This document shows positions 1 to 17,100 of a stretch of 64,000 bases of DNA, piece after piece. Every line of letters starts with the position of its first letter. Position 1 is the stretch's first letter. This DNA is from Xiphophorus maculatus (Eukaryota > Chordata > Actinopteri > Cyprinodontiformes > Poeciliidae), in the NCBI RefSeq assembly GCF_002775205.1, contig NC_036462.1, positions 27,841,084-27,905,083 on the forward strand, given 5' to 3'. Both the position numbers and the translations under genes were made by a program. The notes beneath the pieces are model-generated. The model was given only the letters and a program-made list of their open reading frames with translations. It made no database searches and had not been told where the DNA came from.

Positions 1-21
1 TATCCATTGCGCCACTGGCCC
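1..21 (-). tRNA. tRNA-Arg (ACG), 5' part only, cut by window edge
   Basis: The reverse complement of the first 21 bases begins GGGCCAGTGGCGCAATGG and matches, as I recall it, the 5' end of vertebrate tRNA-Arg(ACG): acceptor strand, D-stem and box A (TGGCGCAATGG). The anticodon and box B lie outside the window, so the isoacceptor is inferred from the 5' half only. It sits to the left of the last visible stimate exon on the same strand. If the missing stimate exon lies further left, the tRNA is intronic. A tRNA-derived SINE head is the alternative, but the match to a true tRNA is unbroken. Confidence 0.75.
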
Positions 22-416
22 TCACAATACATACAGAGGAGTGCTTCCTTCACAGCTCAGCTGGGCCAGCCCATGACCCACCCCCCACATTTGCACTCAA
101 AGTCTTGCTCCGACAACAGCAGCAGCACAGAGGCAAGGAAGTGAAAAAACCCAAAGCTGGGTTTTGTTTGTGCTGCTCCAGGCAAGTACTACTTTGTAAA
201 CCGAAACTGTTTTACAATAAAGTGAAAAAGGAGAGAACTGAAGAAAACAAATCACATGCAAAATCTGAAGTTTTTACAAGGCATGATCCAAACTCCACAT
301 TATGGCACAGTTAGCCACACCAAATCTATAAAGACCTTTCTATAATCTGCAGGGACTAAAAAAAAAAAAGCATAGTCAGGCAACCCTAAAACCTGAACTG
401 TTTGAAGGATTTCTTG

Positions 417-453
417 TAAATTGAAAAGGAGAGGTACTCTCCTTTTCAATTTA
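417..453. other. Perfect 17-bp inverted repeat with 3-nt loop
   Basis: Arms TAAATTGAAAAGGAGAG and its exact reverse complement, separated by GTA. It lies in the stimate intron just downstream of exon 7. It could form a hairpin in RNA; no miRNA precursor length or mature sequence is recognisable. Confidence 0.7.
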
Positions 454-487
454 AGAGGTTGGTTATAACTTCCTATTTCAGTCTTAC

Positions 488-4506
<4,019 letters not shown>

Positions 4507-5280
4507 TGCAGCAGAGTTATCCGGACCGCTCTACCCAATGAATTGACTCTCCCCACCGAGAGCCAGGTCTCTGCCCGGTAACTGTCAGCTGGCGGGTGTG
4601 TCAGGCTGGGCAGTCCTCGCTGAAAGACGGTCGCATCCTCTTCGAAGGCTCGCACTCATTCTCCTGCTCCGTACCGCTCGGCCATAGCTGCTCGGTCATT
4701 CGAGAGGTCAAGCTGTCTGAACAAAAAAAAAGTTGCAACATTAGAAAGCCATAACAGATGCTTTCCAAGGTCTGTGCAGGGCACAACATGTTTGTGTTCT
4801 CAACCTGCGTCGAAACGGACACTGGTGGCTAAATGTGTGCTATGTAGCTAATAAAACCCGGAGTTATAGCCCCTCTAACCCGAGTCACGTCGTAGGTCAG
4901 ACAGCATTAAGAGGAAAAATAAATAAATAAATGAAAAATTTCCGCTCGGAGTCAAAAGCGGTTCCGCTACTGCTACTAGCACTTACAGCGTTAGCGTCTA
5001 TCCACGCTATCCATTTAAGTGGAGCTAATGCTAAGCTAGCGAAGTTGAACTTTCTCTTACGTCAAACGCGGAACTTGTCCCGTCGCTCATGGCACTCAGA
5101 GGAGTCCGCGAAAAAGAGACTTTTAAAAATGGGAAATAATGGCTCGGACACGTCCAGCTGCCTCCCTGCCCAGCAGCGTCTGCTCCTGTTGACAGGCGGT
5201 GTCACGTGACCTGACCGTAGCCGCACGAACTGCATGCTGGGAAATGTGCCATAGCGCATGGCATGCTGGGTCATTTGTGT
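4507..5280 (-). promoter_or_regulatory. stimate promoter / 5' UTR region
   Basis: GC- and CpG-richer block upstream of the stimate ATG. It contains a perfect palindromic E-box GTCACGTGAC at 5201-5210 (USF/MITF-TFE class). It also contains two close GCATGCTGGG elements at 5231-5248 and 5259-5274; their reverse complements resemble the ZNF143/Staf site (TTCCCAGCATGC). The transcription start is not visible from sequence. Factor assignment is by motif only. Confidence 0.5.
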
Positions 5281-5408
5281 TGTGTTGTTTGTAGTAGGGC
5301 GTGAAGTGAGACTTACAGTTCAGTAAATAGTGAAATAAATAATTGTATATGTGTGATGACTAAAATAAACACGAACCTCTGGATGACCAAACAAATAAAA
5401 GTTAATTT

Positions 5409-5409
5409 A

Positions 5410-5505
<96 letters not shown>
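5409..5505. repeat. Poly(A) run followed by (AT)n microsatellite
   Basis: About 18 A residues followed by roughly 39 uninterrupted AT units in the stimate-sfmbt1 intergenic space. Any open frames here are repeat artefacts. Confidence 0.97.
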
Positions 5506-5507
<2 letters not shown>

Positions 5508-5744
5508 AAATCTATAATGAATGAAAAGTGGAAATTAATAAATATTTCATACACGTTCAAAGCATAATATGATGTATGTATATGTATGTATATCATGTGT
5601 ATGTTTTGATTATTTGAAGCATCTTTACTGTTGTGCGCATCATATATTTTTCTATTTATACACAATATCTATATCTCTTGCTATAATCCCTTATAGTCCA
5701 TACATACATAGTCTTGTACATCCGTAAATAAATATTTATATCTC

Positions 5745-5839
5745 GTAGAGCACTTCTGGATAGATGCAAACTACATCTCGTTGCTTGTACTTGTGACAGT
5801 GCAATGACAATAAAGTTGAATTCTATTCTATTCTATTCT
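5745..5839 (+). mobile_element. Probable L2/CR1-type LINE 3' tail
   Basis: Contains AGCACTTCTGGATAGATG, CTACATCTCGTTGCTTGTAC and GACAATAAAGTTGAATTC, followed by TTCTA tandem units. This arrangement is typical of teleost non-LTR retrotransposon 3' ends, which finish in short tandem repeats. No coding part of the element is present, so it is a 5'-truncated remnant. Confidence 0.6.
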
Positions 5840-6518
5840 GCTCTATCAAACATGGGAACACCAAACAGAAGTGATTTTTTTATTGTATAGGAATCAAAAT
5901 ATTCATATTATATTAGCAGGTTTTTTTTGGGAGGGGGGGGAGGTTTTAGGAAACGGTCAAAATATGCAGAAATTTAGTATGATTTATTTTTGTAAATTAA
6001 ATTGACTGTAGGAGGCGCTGTTGCTTCTGTTGTGGTAACAGATATTTTCCTCTCCCATCACATAAACATGGATGAGTAAGAAAATAAACGCCAATTTTGA
6101 TAGGTTTTGATTATTACTTTTTTTTTTTTTATCATTGTATGTTTTTAAAAATAGTTTTTGCTACCATAGTGATGTCATGCATTTCAAAAATAATGGCTAC
6201 AAATACATGTACATATTGTTTTTTAATCTATTCCTTTAAATTTAATGTATTTATACTTTGTCTAATTCCTTTGTTAGCGCATGCAGACTTGATCAATAAA
6301 GCTGATTCTGACATATTGTTGGAGAAGCAGGTGTGGGGAGCGTCAGAATGAGAGAAAAATCTGCCAATTTTTCCTGTCTCTTCACAGCTGAGTTTTGACA
6401 TTTATTATTTTAAATAAGGTTTTATCACTTAACTGCTTCAAAAAAGGTCTTGCCAAAACCGCAAAAGCCCAAACAGCAAAGAAGTGAAATGACCACAGAC
6501 TACCCGGGCTCATCGATC

Positions 6519-7790
6519 TTTATTGCAGTATTTCATTTTTTTACACAACACGCAAGTTTGTTCTGCTTTTCTGAGAACAGAGGAACCTACAAGCAAATTA
6601 AAGAATGGAGGGCATAAAGTGAAGTGTATACAAATTTAAACTACACAAAATGGCGAATTACAGAAGCATTTTCTGATGACCGTCGTATTGTAGAGCTGCC
6701 AATTGTTTGCTAAAAAAAAAAACTCTGATATGACAAGCTGCACCTACTTCCGAAACAAAATTATATTCCCCTCTTGTGAAGGCTGGAGGCCTGTTCTGTG
6801 CAAATATTCGGTATACTTTTGGACATTTACACATTGCTTACGCAGAATTCTTTTGTCCAAATCACCCTGTTTACTAAAAGATTGGATTATGTACACTATG
6901 TACAAACATGCACTGGGGTTACGTCGCCATTCAGTGCCTTGTTTCGCTTGTGCTTGCACTGCAGGACCCTCGGAGCAAACCGATCTACCGACTGTGTGGG
7001 AAGAACAAATTTGTTCTTCGTAGGAACAAAACCACCAACATTTTAACAATTTCATTATAAAAAAATAACTCATTATTTTCACCTTGAATGTCGTGTTTGG
7101 CTGTTAATTGGAAAGCCCGCACTTTGAAAGTGTTGCATCTTTTACTTACTTCAAAGGGATTTCAATGCATTTTGTTTTCCTTTGGAGCACCACCTGTAAT
7201 CTCTCCGTTTAAAAGTGTTTTGAGAAAGAAGTTTTTTTTTTTTTTTTAATGGCTAACTCTTAAGCCTGTTGTATGCACAAAGAATATCGAACATTTTTAT
7301 CAAAGAAGTCTTTGTAAGAAGAAGCAATCTCACCATAAAAACCAAGGATGGAACCAAAACACTCAGAAAGCAGAAGGTCAAGATAAAAAAATGCAAAATG
7401 GCTGCTTGGAGCTTGGCAGCAGGCCCTTGATAACTAATTGTCTAACTCCAACATCATTTTACGCTCCTCCGACTCAAAGCCTCTTTGCGTCATTAATGTG
7501 TCTCGCATTCTCTTCTTGAGTGTGTGAAATGTTTTGTTTCCCTCTTCGCTCTTCATGTCTGAAAATATCACTTTCTCACTTCGTAAGATCCAAGCTCATC
7601 TGAAAGAATGCGATTTATGCAACAATCCCCCCACTCCCCCCCAAAAAAGTCCAGTGTAAAAAAACAAAATAACAAAACATGACAAAGTGAAATAAAAAAA
7701 AATCTATTTTAAATAAAACTTCTTCCACATTTTTACAGGATTAATTCATAGAACAGGAAGCAGCCATGTCCCGTTAACTTTCCCCATGGA
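6519..7790 (-). other. sfmbt1: sfmbt1 3' UTR and candidate poly(A) signal
   Basis: The region after the sfmbt1 stop (7791-7793) has no coding signal on either strand and is AT-rich. The first good AATAAA on the minus strand is at 6519-6524, suggesting cleavage near 6.5 kb and a 3' UTR of about 1.3 kb. The exact end cannot be fixed without transcripts. Confidence 0.5.
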
Positions 7791-8198
7791 CTACGTGGCG
7801 AACTGCTGATAAAATGCCAGCTTGACTCTCTCGATGTGGTGGCACAGCTTTATGGCCGGTCCCAGCTTCAGGTCCATGCACTCCTGCACCGTCGGGAGGT
7901 TCAGCAGCAGGAGGGCCTGACCGTCTATCTCCTGCAAACACACATTTTCCACACGAGATGAAACTTCTGCGTCGTTTCTGATATCGCCTCTCTGAAGCTA
8001 AAATCCGACGTGAAGGCAATCGAAATGACTGCTACGGGCAACACGTGTTTCCCCACTTTTGTTTTATACCTGATCCAAGAAAATCCTCGCGAGAGGCGCG
8101 CAGTCAGTGGTCCGGATGAAGCGCACCACATCAGACACGCTCCACTCCAGCGGGCTCGTGTCCAGACACAGCTTCTGAGGAAGCTCCACCTTTGATGT
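7791..8198 (-). CDS. sfmbt1: sfmbt1 last two exons, SAM domain
   Basis: Exons 8070-8198 and 7791-7931. They encode [66 protein letters not shown] and the end FYQQFAT-stop. This is a canonical Polycomb-type SAM domain (with the EIDG helix start), which mediates oligomerisation or partner binding. Confidence 0.95.
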
Positions 8199-11100
8199 CT
8201 GGAGAAACACAGGTAAGGCGAGTCAGGTCGAGATCTCGCACGACTGAGAAACGGCATCAGACATACACACTTTCTACATGAAACAGTCAGACTAGTTATC
8301 TGGAAACCTTTGAAAACGTGCCTTTCAAGTGGTAACTAGAGGTTGTTTTGTTTTGCTAACTTTAAAGTATGTGGGATACTGAAATAATGTTAATTTTTCT
8401 GAAAAAAGGAATGTGGCAAAGTTTGCCAAATATTTTTGCCCAGAAGAAAAACAGAGCAACAACAACTACCGATAACTATGTTCTCTCGAAAAAAACACAC
8501 CTGCACCACAGGCTTCAGGAGAGAAAGACACTAGAGAGCGGAGTCGGGCCGCGGCGTCAGTCAGAGGAACAGTGAAATACAAGAGTCACAATTTGTCCTA
8601 CTGTACTTCGTATTGATGATTATTTTACTGTAGTTATTTGTAAGAAAGCCTTCTATTTGTTTAAAAAATGCTTGGGCCTGAAAACAGGTTTTGTTCTTTG
8701 GTTCAATGTAGAGTATTTAATTATGCTGTATAATAATTGTAAAAAATTCACGGATTTCGCCCAACCACGGGTTCTCTTTGGAAAGCAACCCCCGCGAAAA
8801 ACGAGGGTTCACTGTATCTCCTAAAATTCCAGCGTAGACACAGAAATGTCTTGTTTGTAACTTGGTGAGATCGCCACCCGTGTTTTCAACTTTTCAGATA
8901 ACTTAGTACTGAAAGTAGACACATTTTTTATTTTTATTCTCATCACCTTCGGTGAAGGAGGATGGTTTTCGTCATCGGAGAAGGAAGGCGAGCGGGGTTT
9001 CCGCCGTCTCCGTAAGGGCCTGGATGTCGGCGGCGGGGAGGGCGACGGCGTGGCGGGCTGAGATTTCTCGACCGACTGCTCAGAGTCATCTTGGAGGTCA
9101 TCCTGCATCTCAGAGCCGGTGTCCTCGCTCAGGGAGTCATCTTCATCCAAGTCTTCCTCTTCTCCACTGCCCTGTGGGCCGAGATGAGCACAAGTGCGTC
9201 GGGACAAACGTGTAATTATTCCCAGAACTGATGAAAATGCTCGCGTCCTTTACCTGTGGGGAGCCAGCAGGCGTGTTGTCCACCGACGCTGAGGAGCGCC
9301 TCTTCTTGTGGACGAAGAGCTGCTTCCTCCTCTTCCTCCTGCGGCCCCTCCTCTTTACTCCACCCTCCAAGTTGGTGTGACCCCCAGGTGGGCGGCCGAC
9401 ACGTTTGCTCTTCTTCTTCCCGCAGTAATATGCTGGTGAGAAGACAACATGGCAGCTCTGAAATGTTGCATTCTACATTGAGCGTGAAATGAATATATTA
9501 CTGGGAGGGACGCAAATAAACATCATTCTATGACTTCTATTATTCCCCAAGGGAGCCAACAAACATTTGGGAAATCTGAAAGATATGCAAATTGATTGCA
9601 TCAGCTTGTTCTCGCCAAAGCTGTGAGGCAGCTGCAGTTCATTTTGAGACATGTGACTCCAAACAAAGCTGTTCTGTACAAGCAGTGCAGCACATTACTG
9701 AAAACATCTTTCAAGTGTGGATACAAGGATAAGCTGTGCATGCTCGCCATTTTTCAAGATGGCTGCATTTTTTAATCCTTTTAAACCAACTGTTGTCATA
9801 AAATGCTAAAAGTTTTCATGGCTTGGATGAAGTCTCACACTAATCGACGACTGGAAGGAGATGGAGATGTGCGACAGACTAAGAGGCAGTCATCTTCATG
9901 GTTAGCGTTAGCTTTCACAAATGTTTTAAATGTGTTTAGCGATTTAGCATTAGCAGAGCTAAGATCCTGGCTTAGTGGTGGTTAGAGAACCTAGGGTTTT
10001 GGTTAGCTGTGCGGTAACGACCGCTAATGTTAGTGCGAGCATATATGCTCCATTGAAACTAATGTCGGCCATTTAAAAAAATGTCCACCAGAAAAAGAAA
10101 ACACAAGTTCAAGAGAACATATCTGATTTCTACGGATTATAATGTTTAGGCTACGATTTGACACCAAACACATTCATTGGTGATTCTAGTGCAAAAATAA
10201 TTTTTTTTGTTGGAAAAAAAAAAGTAAATAAAAAATAGAATTAGTAAATATGATTTACTACTGAGTAGTAAATCATTACAACTGAGTAAATCAGTTGAGT
10301 CTGATTTGACACCGAAAGATTCATTTGTGATAAATATTGGCAAATTTTCTTTGACAGCCGTGTCGGCGGCCATCTTGAATTTTTCAGTGGCTAATATTTT
10401 TTGGAGTTTTTACAAAAAACGGCAGCTTGTGAGAACATCTGTGCCGAGTTCGGTCCTTGTATCCACATATGGAAGATTTTGCTGAAATATTCAACTATCT
10501 GCTGCATAAATGTAAACAAAACTAATTCAGACATTTCTGCCTGATTTTTTCCCAACTTTTTAAATAAGCATCTCCAAAGCTCTGTAAAAGTGTTAAAATG
10601 TAAACATTATGAGATAAACCCTTTATGGTTATAAACACGTACTGTATTTGGTCTTGGTGAGGACAGAGCAGTTCTCTGAACAGTGCTCCAGAACCATGCG
10701 AGGTCCAAACAGGTTGGGGCAGCACTCCAGCTTGATGCAGGTCTTCCTGCAGAAGTCTGCCACACGATCGGCTGTGCGGACGATTTCCACGGTGGCCCGG
10801 TAGCTCTTCCCTTTGTACCTTATACGTAAAGAAAAATACTGGTAAAGAGACAAAACAGTGGTATTTCTTCCACAAATACAAAGATTGTATTGGTAAGGGG
10901 AAGGAGACTTCTTACTAAACAACAAATGAAGTGTGTCAGACCCTTTTTCAGACTTCTGCTTCGATTGAACCTGGTCAAAGTAAGCTACCTAGACGGGCAA
11001 GGTCACGCTAAAGTCCCCTAGGAGCGATTGGCGCAATAACAACTTCACAGAAGGAGCCTGAGCAGCAGCTCTATTGTGCTGAAAACACTTGTACTTGTGC

Positions 11101-14100
11101 TTAATCCACCGCAGGCCTTCAAACAGGCCAGCTGCGAACCCTTGTGCAATTTTAGGAAGTTTTCCGAGGAGCCGAATACGTCGAGCTGAGATTAAAGAGC
11201 GTTTCTTCTCACTTGGCTTTGAGTGTCTCTCCGTGGCCTTGCCAGCGGCTCTCCTGATCCAGCTGCAGCTCCCTCAGCACACGGCTCGGCTTGTAAGCGG
11301 AGTTTATCAGCAGGGTCAGCACCTAGATACAAAAGGAAACGGTTGGAGCACTTCAGATTCGCAGTATCTCAAAAGACCAATGTGTCGACTCATGATTGTT
11401 ATCAAGAAGTCTTGTTGTTTGTGTGCCACCGACAGCCGCTCGACATTTCATGACAGAAATATTCCTTGACTTTAGTTGTACAAGACGAATGCTAGCTGAA
11501 GCATCCCAAATGAAAGGGACAGAACTGGCCTTCTGCTTTCTAGCATTTACAGTGTTAAGCATTTCTGCAAAGCATGCTTAACATCTACTAATCCACCTCC
11601 CACACAGACATCATTAGCTGTATCAGAAAACATTTTAGCAGGCGTCGGATGGGTGCTCGGCTCTCGCGTGTCGAGAAGGCGGTTGTGTTTCCCTTTTTCT
11701 CTCAAAAAGCGCTACAAAAACGGCAACTCAAGCAGCCGAGAAGTTCATTTCAGAGCACTTTCTTTGTCAAAAGCTGTGTGTCAAGTGGTGAGAGGCAACA
11801 GTTTTTTGTTTTTTTTCTTCTTTTCTGAACAAAAATAAAATCTAAATTTCGGAAAAGCAGGTTGTTTTGATGTGGGGTGAACTCTTGGTAGCAACTTTAA
11901 TTTAATTAGAAATTCTAAATAATACGCTTGGCTGAACTGACCACATCGATCAATGTTGACGGACGCCAACGCAAAGCAGAGTCGTGAAGTGGGATTTTTA
12001 AAAAATGCCACATAAAACACTAATAAAAATATGATGAACTTTGTAGGTTTTAGGTGTCAAATTGTGAGAGAAGCTATGAACACTTTTGTGAGGCACTTTG
12101 TCTTCTATTTTGTGTGTTACTATAGGCTAGACTGCGTGGCTCACCTCTTTAAGAACAAGGACGCAGTTCCCCGGACCAATAAACTGAGGCAGCTCTGAGA
12201 TGCGACCTTTGTTGAGGTACGGCCCGGAGAAGCAGCGATGGTTGAAATAGATCTTCGGACAGCAGTATTTACCGTTGCCCTGTCCTGTTCGCCGAGATCG
12301 CAGGTTAGTGACAAAACAACCACAGGCCACAGCCAGCCAGTCACTAAACCACAACATAGTTGGAAATCCTAAGACGTACTCACCCCCCGTCTCAGACTGA
12401 CTGGCGATCTGCTGCTTGATGGCGTCAGGAGATGAAGACTTAGGGGGGGTCCTGCTGCAAAGCAGCAAAAACTCAGCAAGAAGTTGACCGACCAATCAAT
12501 AATACACTTGTGCTTCACTCTGATACTCACTGCTTCTCTGGCTGCACCACGGCAATTTTTCTTTCTTTCTCTACTAAAAAGAAAATCCAGTAAAAACAAA
12601 CAAAACGTTATTCAGCGGTCAGGACGAGTAAAAGTGGGCAGCAAGTCAGTGTTTTAACGTCAGTTCTTTAGTGACCAGGAGGATCCACTGTGAAGGCCGA
12701 TGTTGTTTACCTGAGGGCTTGATGGGGTAGACCAGCGGGTAGCCGTTGGTCTCACACCAGCTGACGGGGAAAATGTCGAGCGAGTCCACGTGAACAATCA
12801 GCTCTGGCATCGGCTGCTTCAGACCTACAAGCCAAGAGCAGCGATGTTAGCGCGTCACTTCCTGCGACAAGTTTGCCGTGGTAACAAAACTGAAAGGTCA
12901 GGTCTGAGAATCCTAAAACGTTCTCCTTCACCGGGATCAGTCGGAAGTGATTTATTGCACCGAAAACATTTTCACATCGGGATACTTTTTTAAATTTTAG
13001 GTAACTAAAATAAAAGTTTGACTGTTGAAACATCAATAAAAGATTTTTTCATTGATTATCAGGAAGGGTATAAAATATTCTCGAGATGCTATTTTTAACA
13101 AAAATGTAAATATAATACATGAGGTGGTCTTTTGAGGAAAGCCTGCCTCATTTCATATCACCTTCTTGGTCAAATGAATATAATTTAAAATCTAAATCTG
13201 CCAGAGGGGTATGAATAATTCTGGACTTAACCAAAGTTTGATCAAAACTGAAGCTAATTCAGAGTAGTTTTCCAATTAAACAGGTCTATTCTGTGTTCTT
13301 TTATGAATTGTTTTTATTTCATTTAGAAACTTGTACCGTTCCTAAAGTACCTTTTATAAGATGTCAGGGAAAGTTCTCCAGTGAACAATAAACTGTTTAC
13401 AATAAACTGAGTTTATTCAGCGTAGGAAGAGAAATCTGTGTAATCTGGTTGCATCTGGCTGCTACCCAACCATAATGCAGAAATCCATGGACCGTTTTCA
13501 GTAAAAAATAAAATAAGACAAAATGTGGGGAGCTCCAAAAAAACAAACAAAAGGCTTTAAAAGGGATTTCTGAATAATGCATAACATTTGGTTTCTTAAC
13601 TGATTCTTCTTGGTATTTTTGATTTTTTCCTCACTGATTTTTTGAGGTTGTTATTTTTCTTGCTGAAAGAAATATTCACATTTGTGGAACTAACAAGGAT
13701 TTTCAATATTTAATTAAATCAGATATTCAGTTTTAACTTTTATAGTACAGTGTTTATTAACTTTAACTGGTTGGCTTTTAGTCAAAAGAATAATGTTACA
13801 TCGAAGTAAAAGTGCCTTTTTTTTCTCTTCTACGTTGAGTTATTTCAGGAGAATTAAATAATTAAAAACATTTAAATTCAAATTTTATTCATTGTTTTGT
13901 TTTCTAGTCTAATGTGCAGCATTGTTTACTGCACAGAGGAATAAAAGAAAAAAAACCCAAATCTTTATTTACCTTCCTCGAACAAACTGAACAGTTCCCC
14001 CCCCACCCATCTCACCTTCCAGGCTGAGCCAAAGGTATTGCCCTTTGACCCTGGTGACAGTCGCCACGTGAATGTTCTCGGGTGACAGTGGGTTGACGGC

Positions 14101-17100
14101 CTCTAGTTTCATGGCCTCTTTGAAGCTGTGCTCACCCTGCTCCTGTAAAGACCAGAGTAACAGAACAATTGGGGTTTAGCAGCTGACGCTGTAAAAACAA
14201 AACGGCGTTTCTTTACGCTGCCGGTCGCATGGATACGACCTCATTATCTCCGTTTTGTCCTTTCTGAATGTTTGTGAGGGAAGACAAAAGTTTGGGCTGG
14301 ACAGCAAAACATTTTTACAGCAGATTTGTAAGCAGATTTAAAATAAATTCACATTTACTGAAGCAGCGTCACTGGTGGAAAAATGCTTGGTACGCGCAAT
14401 CGTTTTGGCTTTATTAGTCGTCTTAATAAACAAAAGTTGAATGCAACAGAGGCTTCCTGTGTAAATATAATGTGCGAAAAGGAAAATTTCTTCTCACCAA
14501 GTCTCCATAACAACAATTAGATGCATAACAAGCAGTTGTTATGCAGGGCATCACAAATGTAGAGTTTGGCAACAAACTTTGTGGAAGTGAAATGAAACAG
14601 AAAAGCTCCTGTTCACACCATCAAATATGGCGGCTGATCTGTTATGCTGCAGGAAGGTTCCTCTTCCCAAAGCTCTTGGAGTCTTGTAAAATCAGTGAAA
14701 ACCATTTTAAATACAAATATGGTTCACATTACCAAACTAATGATGTATCGTCATTGGTCGGTTAACAGGAAAATGGTCTGAAACATTTGGGCCAAATAAA
14801 CACTCAAAGTCCTGCACAAATTTATTTTCTGAAAAGAGCCATTTTACAACAGAATTTATTCAAGATTTCCAACGCGGCTGAGCGATATTATGACTTCAAA
14901 ATGAAATCTCAGACTGTTTTACCACTAGATCTGATTGTTTATGATTTCCTTCCCCCTCGCCTTCTTTTCTAAAAAGTGTTTTTTATTTCAATAATTCTTT
15001 TTGCGAGTTGTGTGACAGAGTATTAGGGCCAGTCTATAAGAATTTGTGTTTAATTAGGAGAATCTATTGATGATATTAGCAGAATAAAGACACAATTTCA
15101 CCAGAAGAGGATCCTAAAATTGGAAGAAGAAAAAAGTTATTTCATTGACAAAAAAGATTAGACAAATTAATACTTTGCTATTTTTTGTGTAGGAGTTTTT
15201 CTAAAATTAGATTAGGACACTATTGCCCTAATCTTGGAAATATTAAGACTTTATTCTCATATTATTACCACTGTCTCCTTCTAACATTGGCTTTATTTTC
15301 ATTAAAAAAAACAACCTTTGCCTGATCCTTATATATTGTCAGAGTTGACCTGAATTCAAAGTCCAAATAAAAAGAAACTGTAAAACAAGATGGCCGCCCT
15401 GGGCATGCAGACTCTCTTTACTACGGAAACCCAAGGATGGAAAAATAAAATCAAAAAATGTCATCTTCAAGAATGTGATTAATCGCTAAACGTTTCCAAC
15501 AGAACAAGTCTAGACCTTGTTCTGTTGGATTAAACAAGCCATAGAGCCTTGAGCTATCAATCTAATAAACCGTTTACAATTCTCCTCTGTTGTCTTTGCC
15601 AAACATTGGGAACATTTTATGTAATATGCAAACAGCTTGTTTTCATTTGAATCTCAATGTTGCATCTCAATATTTCTTTCTTTTTATAGAAAGCTTTTCT
15701 TGTTTTCAATGCTGATTGACAGAAGGAGTGCCAGTAAATGTCAAAGCTAAGATTTGATTTTTGTTAGTTTTTAACAGCAAAAAAATTCTACTTAGGAAAA
15801 ACAACCAGTTCATTATATGGCTTTTTAATTATCTGTATCAGGTTTCTTCACACGTCTGCAGTAGATAAACCAAACTACAACGGTATGTGGAACGGTGTTT
15901 CATATGTAATTACCAACAGGCAGCACTGGACTCTGCATCAAACCCATCTTTATGTAAAAGTATTGACACCCCGACTGGTGAAACTGCAGCTGCAAACTTT
16001 AAAAAGGCATGCCGTTGGTTTTTTTTTTAAATCTGTGTCCAGTACATACATTTACTTAAATTCAAATACAATAATCTTTTCGCCTCATTTGGTCATAATG
16101 ATGAACAGCACTCAACTCCAGCTGGGTCTGAAGGATTTCATTTGCACACGCCCACTTAATCTTTTTAGGCCACATTTAGCACAGCCTTAACAAGACAAAA
16201 ATAAACCCTTCACATACAAAAAAATAATAGATCATCACTCCACTTAATCACCATCTTTAGGTCAGTGGGAAGCACAGTTTTTACACGATGGGTCGCAAGA
16301 CGGAAAACGACTCACAACGGGGAAGCAATGCTGAGGAGCGGCCTCGGCCTCGCACTGCTTCAGGTAGTCGGCCCAGTCAAAGTCAGAACCCTGGAAACCT
16401 GTTTGTGGGCAAGGAGAGACAAAGACAAGGAGGCAGGTGAGTTGAGCTGAGAGACGAAGGGAGGCAGTGGGGAGAATCTAGAGTGAGACGGTTAAGAGCA
16501 GACCTGGCGGGGGGCTGAGGGGCAGCCCGTTCTTCAGACTCCACTGTGCTGGGAATATCCCCGGACTGTCTCTGTGACAGAGGAAGGATCGTCCCGCGGC
16601 CTCCGACTCCTCTATTCCACAGAGGTCATCCATCGTCACCAGGAAGTACTTCTCATCAAACACCTGGTGAACAAAGAAGGACATGGAAAGTGCGTAAACT
16701 TATGAAACTTCAACCCAAAAACTGCCCGTGTGTGTCTGCGTCTGGTTAGTCTTTGGTTAAAACGAGCTTGTTCTTCATTCGGTAAAGTTACTCTTAGTGG
16801 GTAGAGTGCCCAGAAATTTTATTCAGGTGAGAGTAGTGATACTTCACAATAAAGTTACTCAAGCAAATGTAACTGAGTAAATGTAACTAGTTACTACTCG
16901 CCTCTGGTACCAACCAATGAACATTATGTGGACGACTGGAATTATGAATATAAATATATGTAGGTAATAATAAAGGCAATAAGAAACACAAACATCAGCG
17001 AGGACCTTGCTGCACAAGAGAAACGAGAGCTGCTGTTACCTTGGTGACAGTGGCAGGCCTGATGGAAATCGGTGCAGCCGGGTCAACAGCTTCTAGTTTC

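Noticed and set aside
4931..5209. 92-codon plus-strand frame with a hydrophobic start upstream of stimate
   Set aside because: It lies across the promoter and 5' UTR, is driven by TAGC-rich sequence, resembles no family I know, and lacks splice or conservation support.
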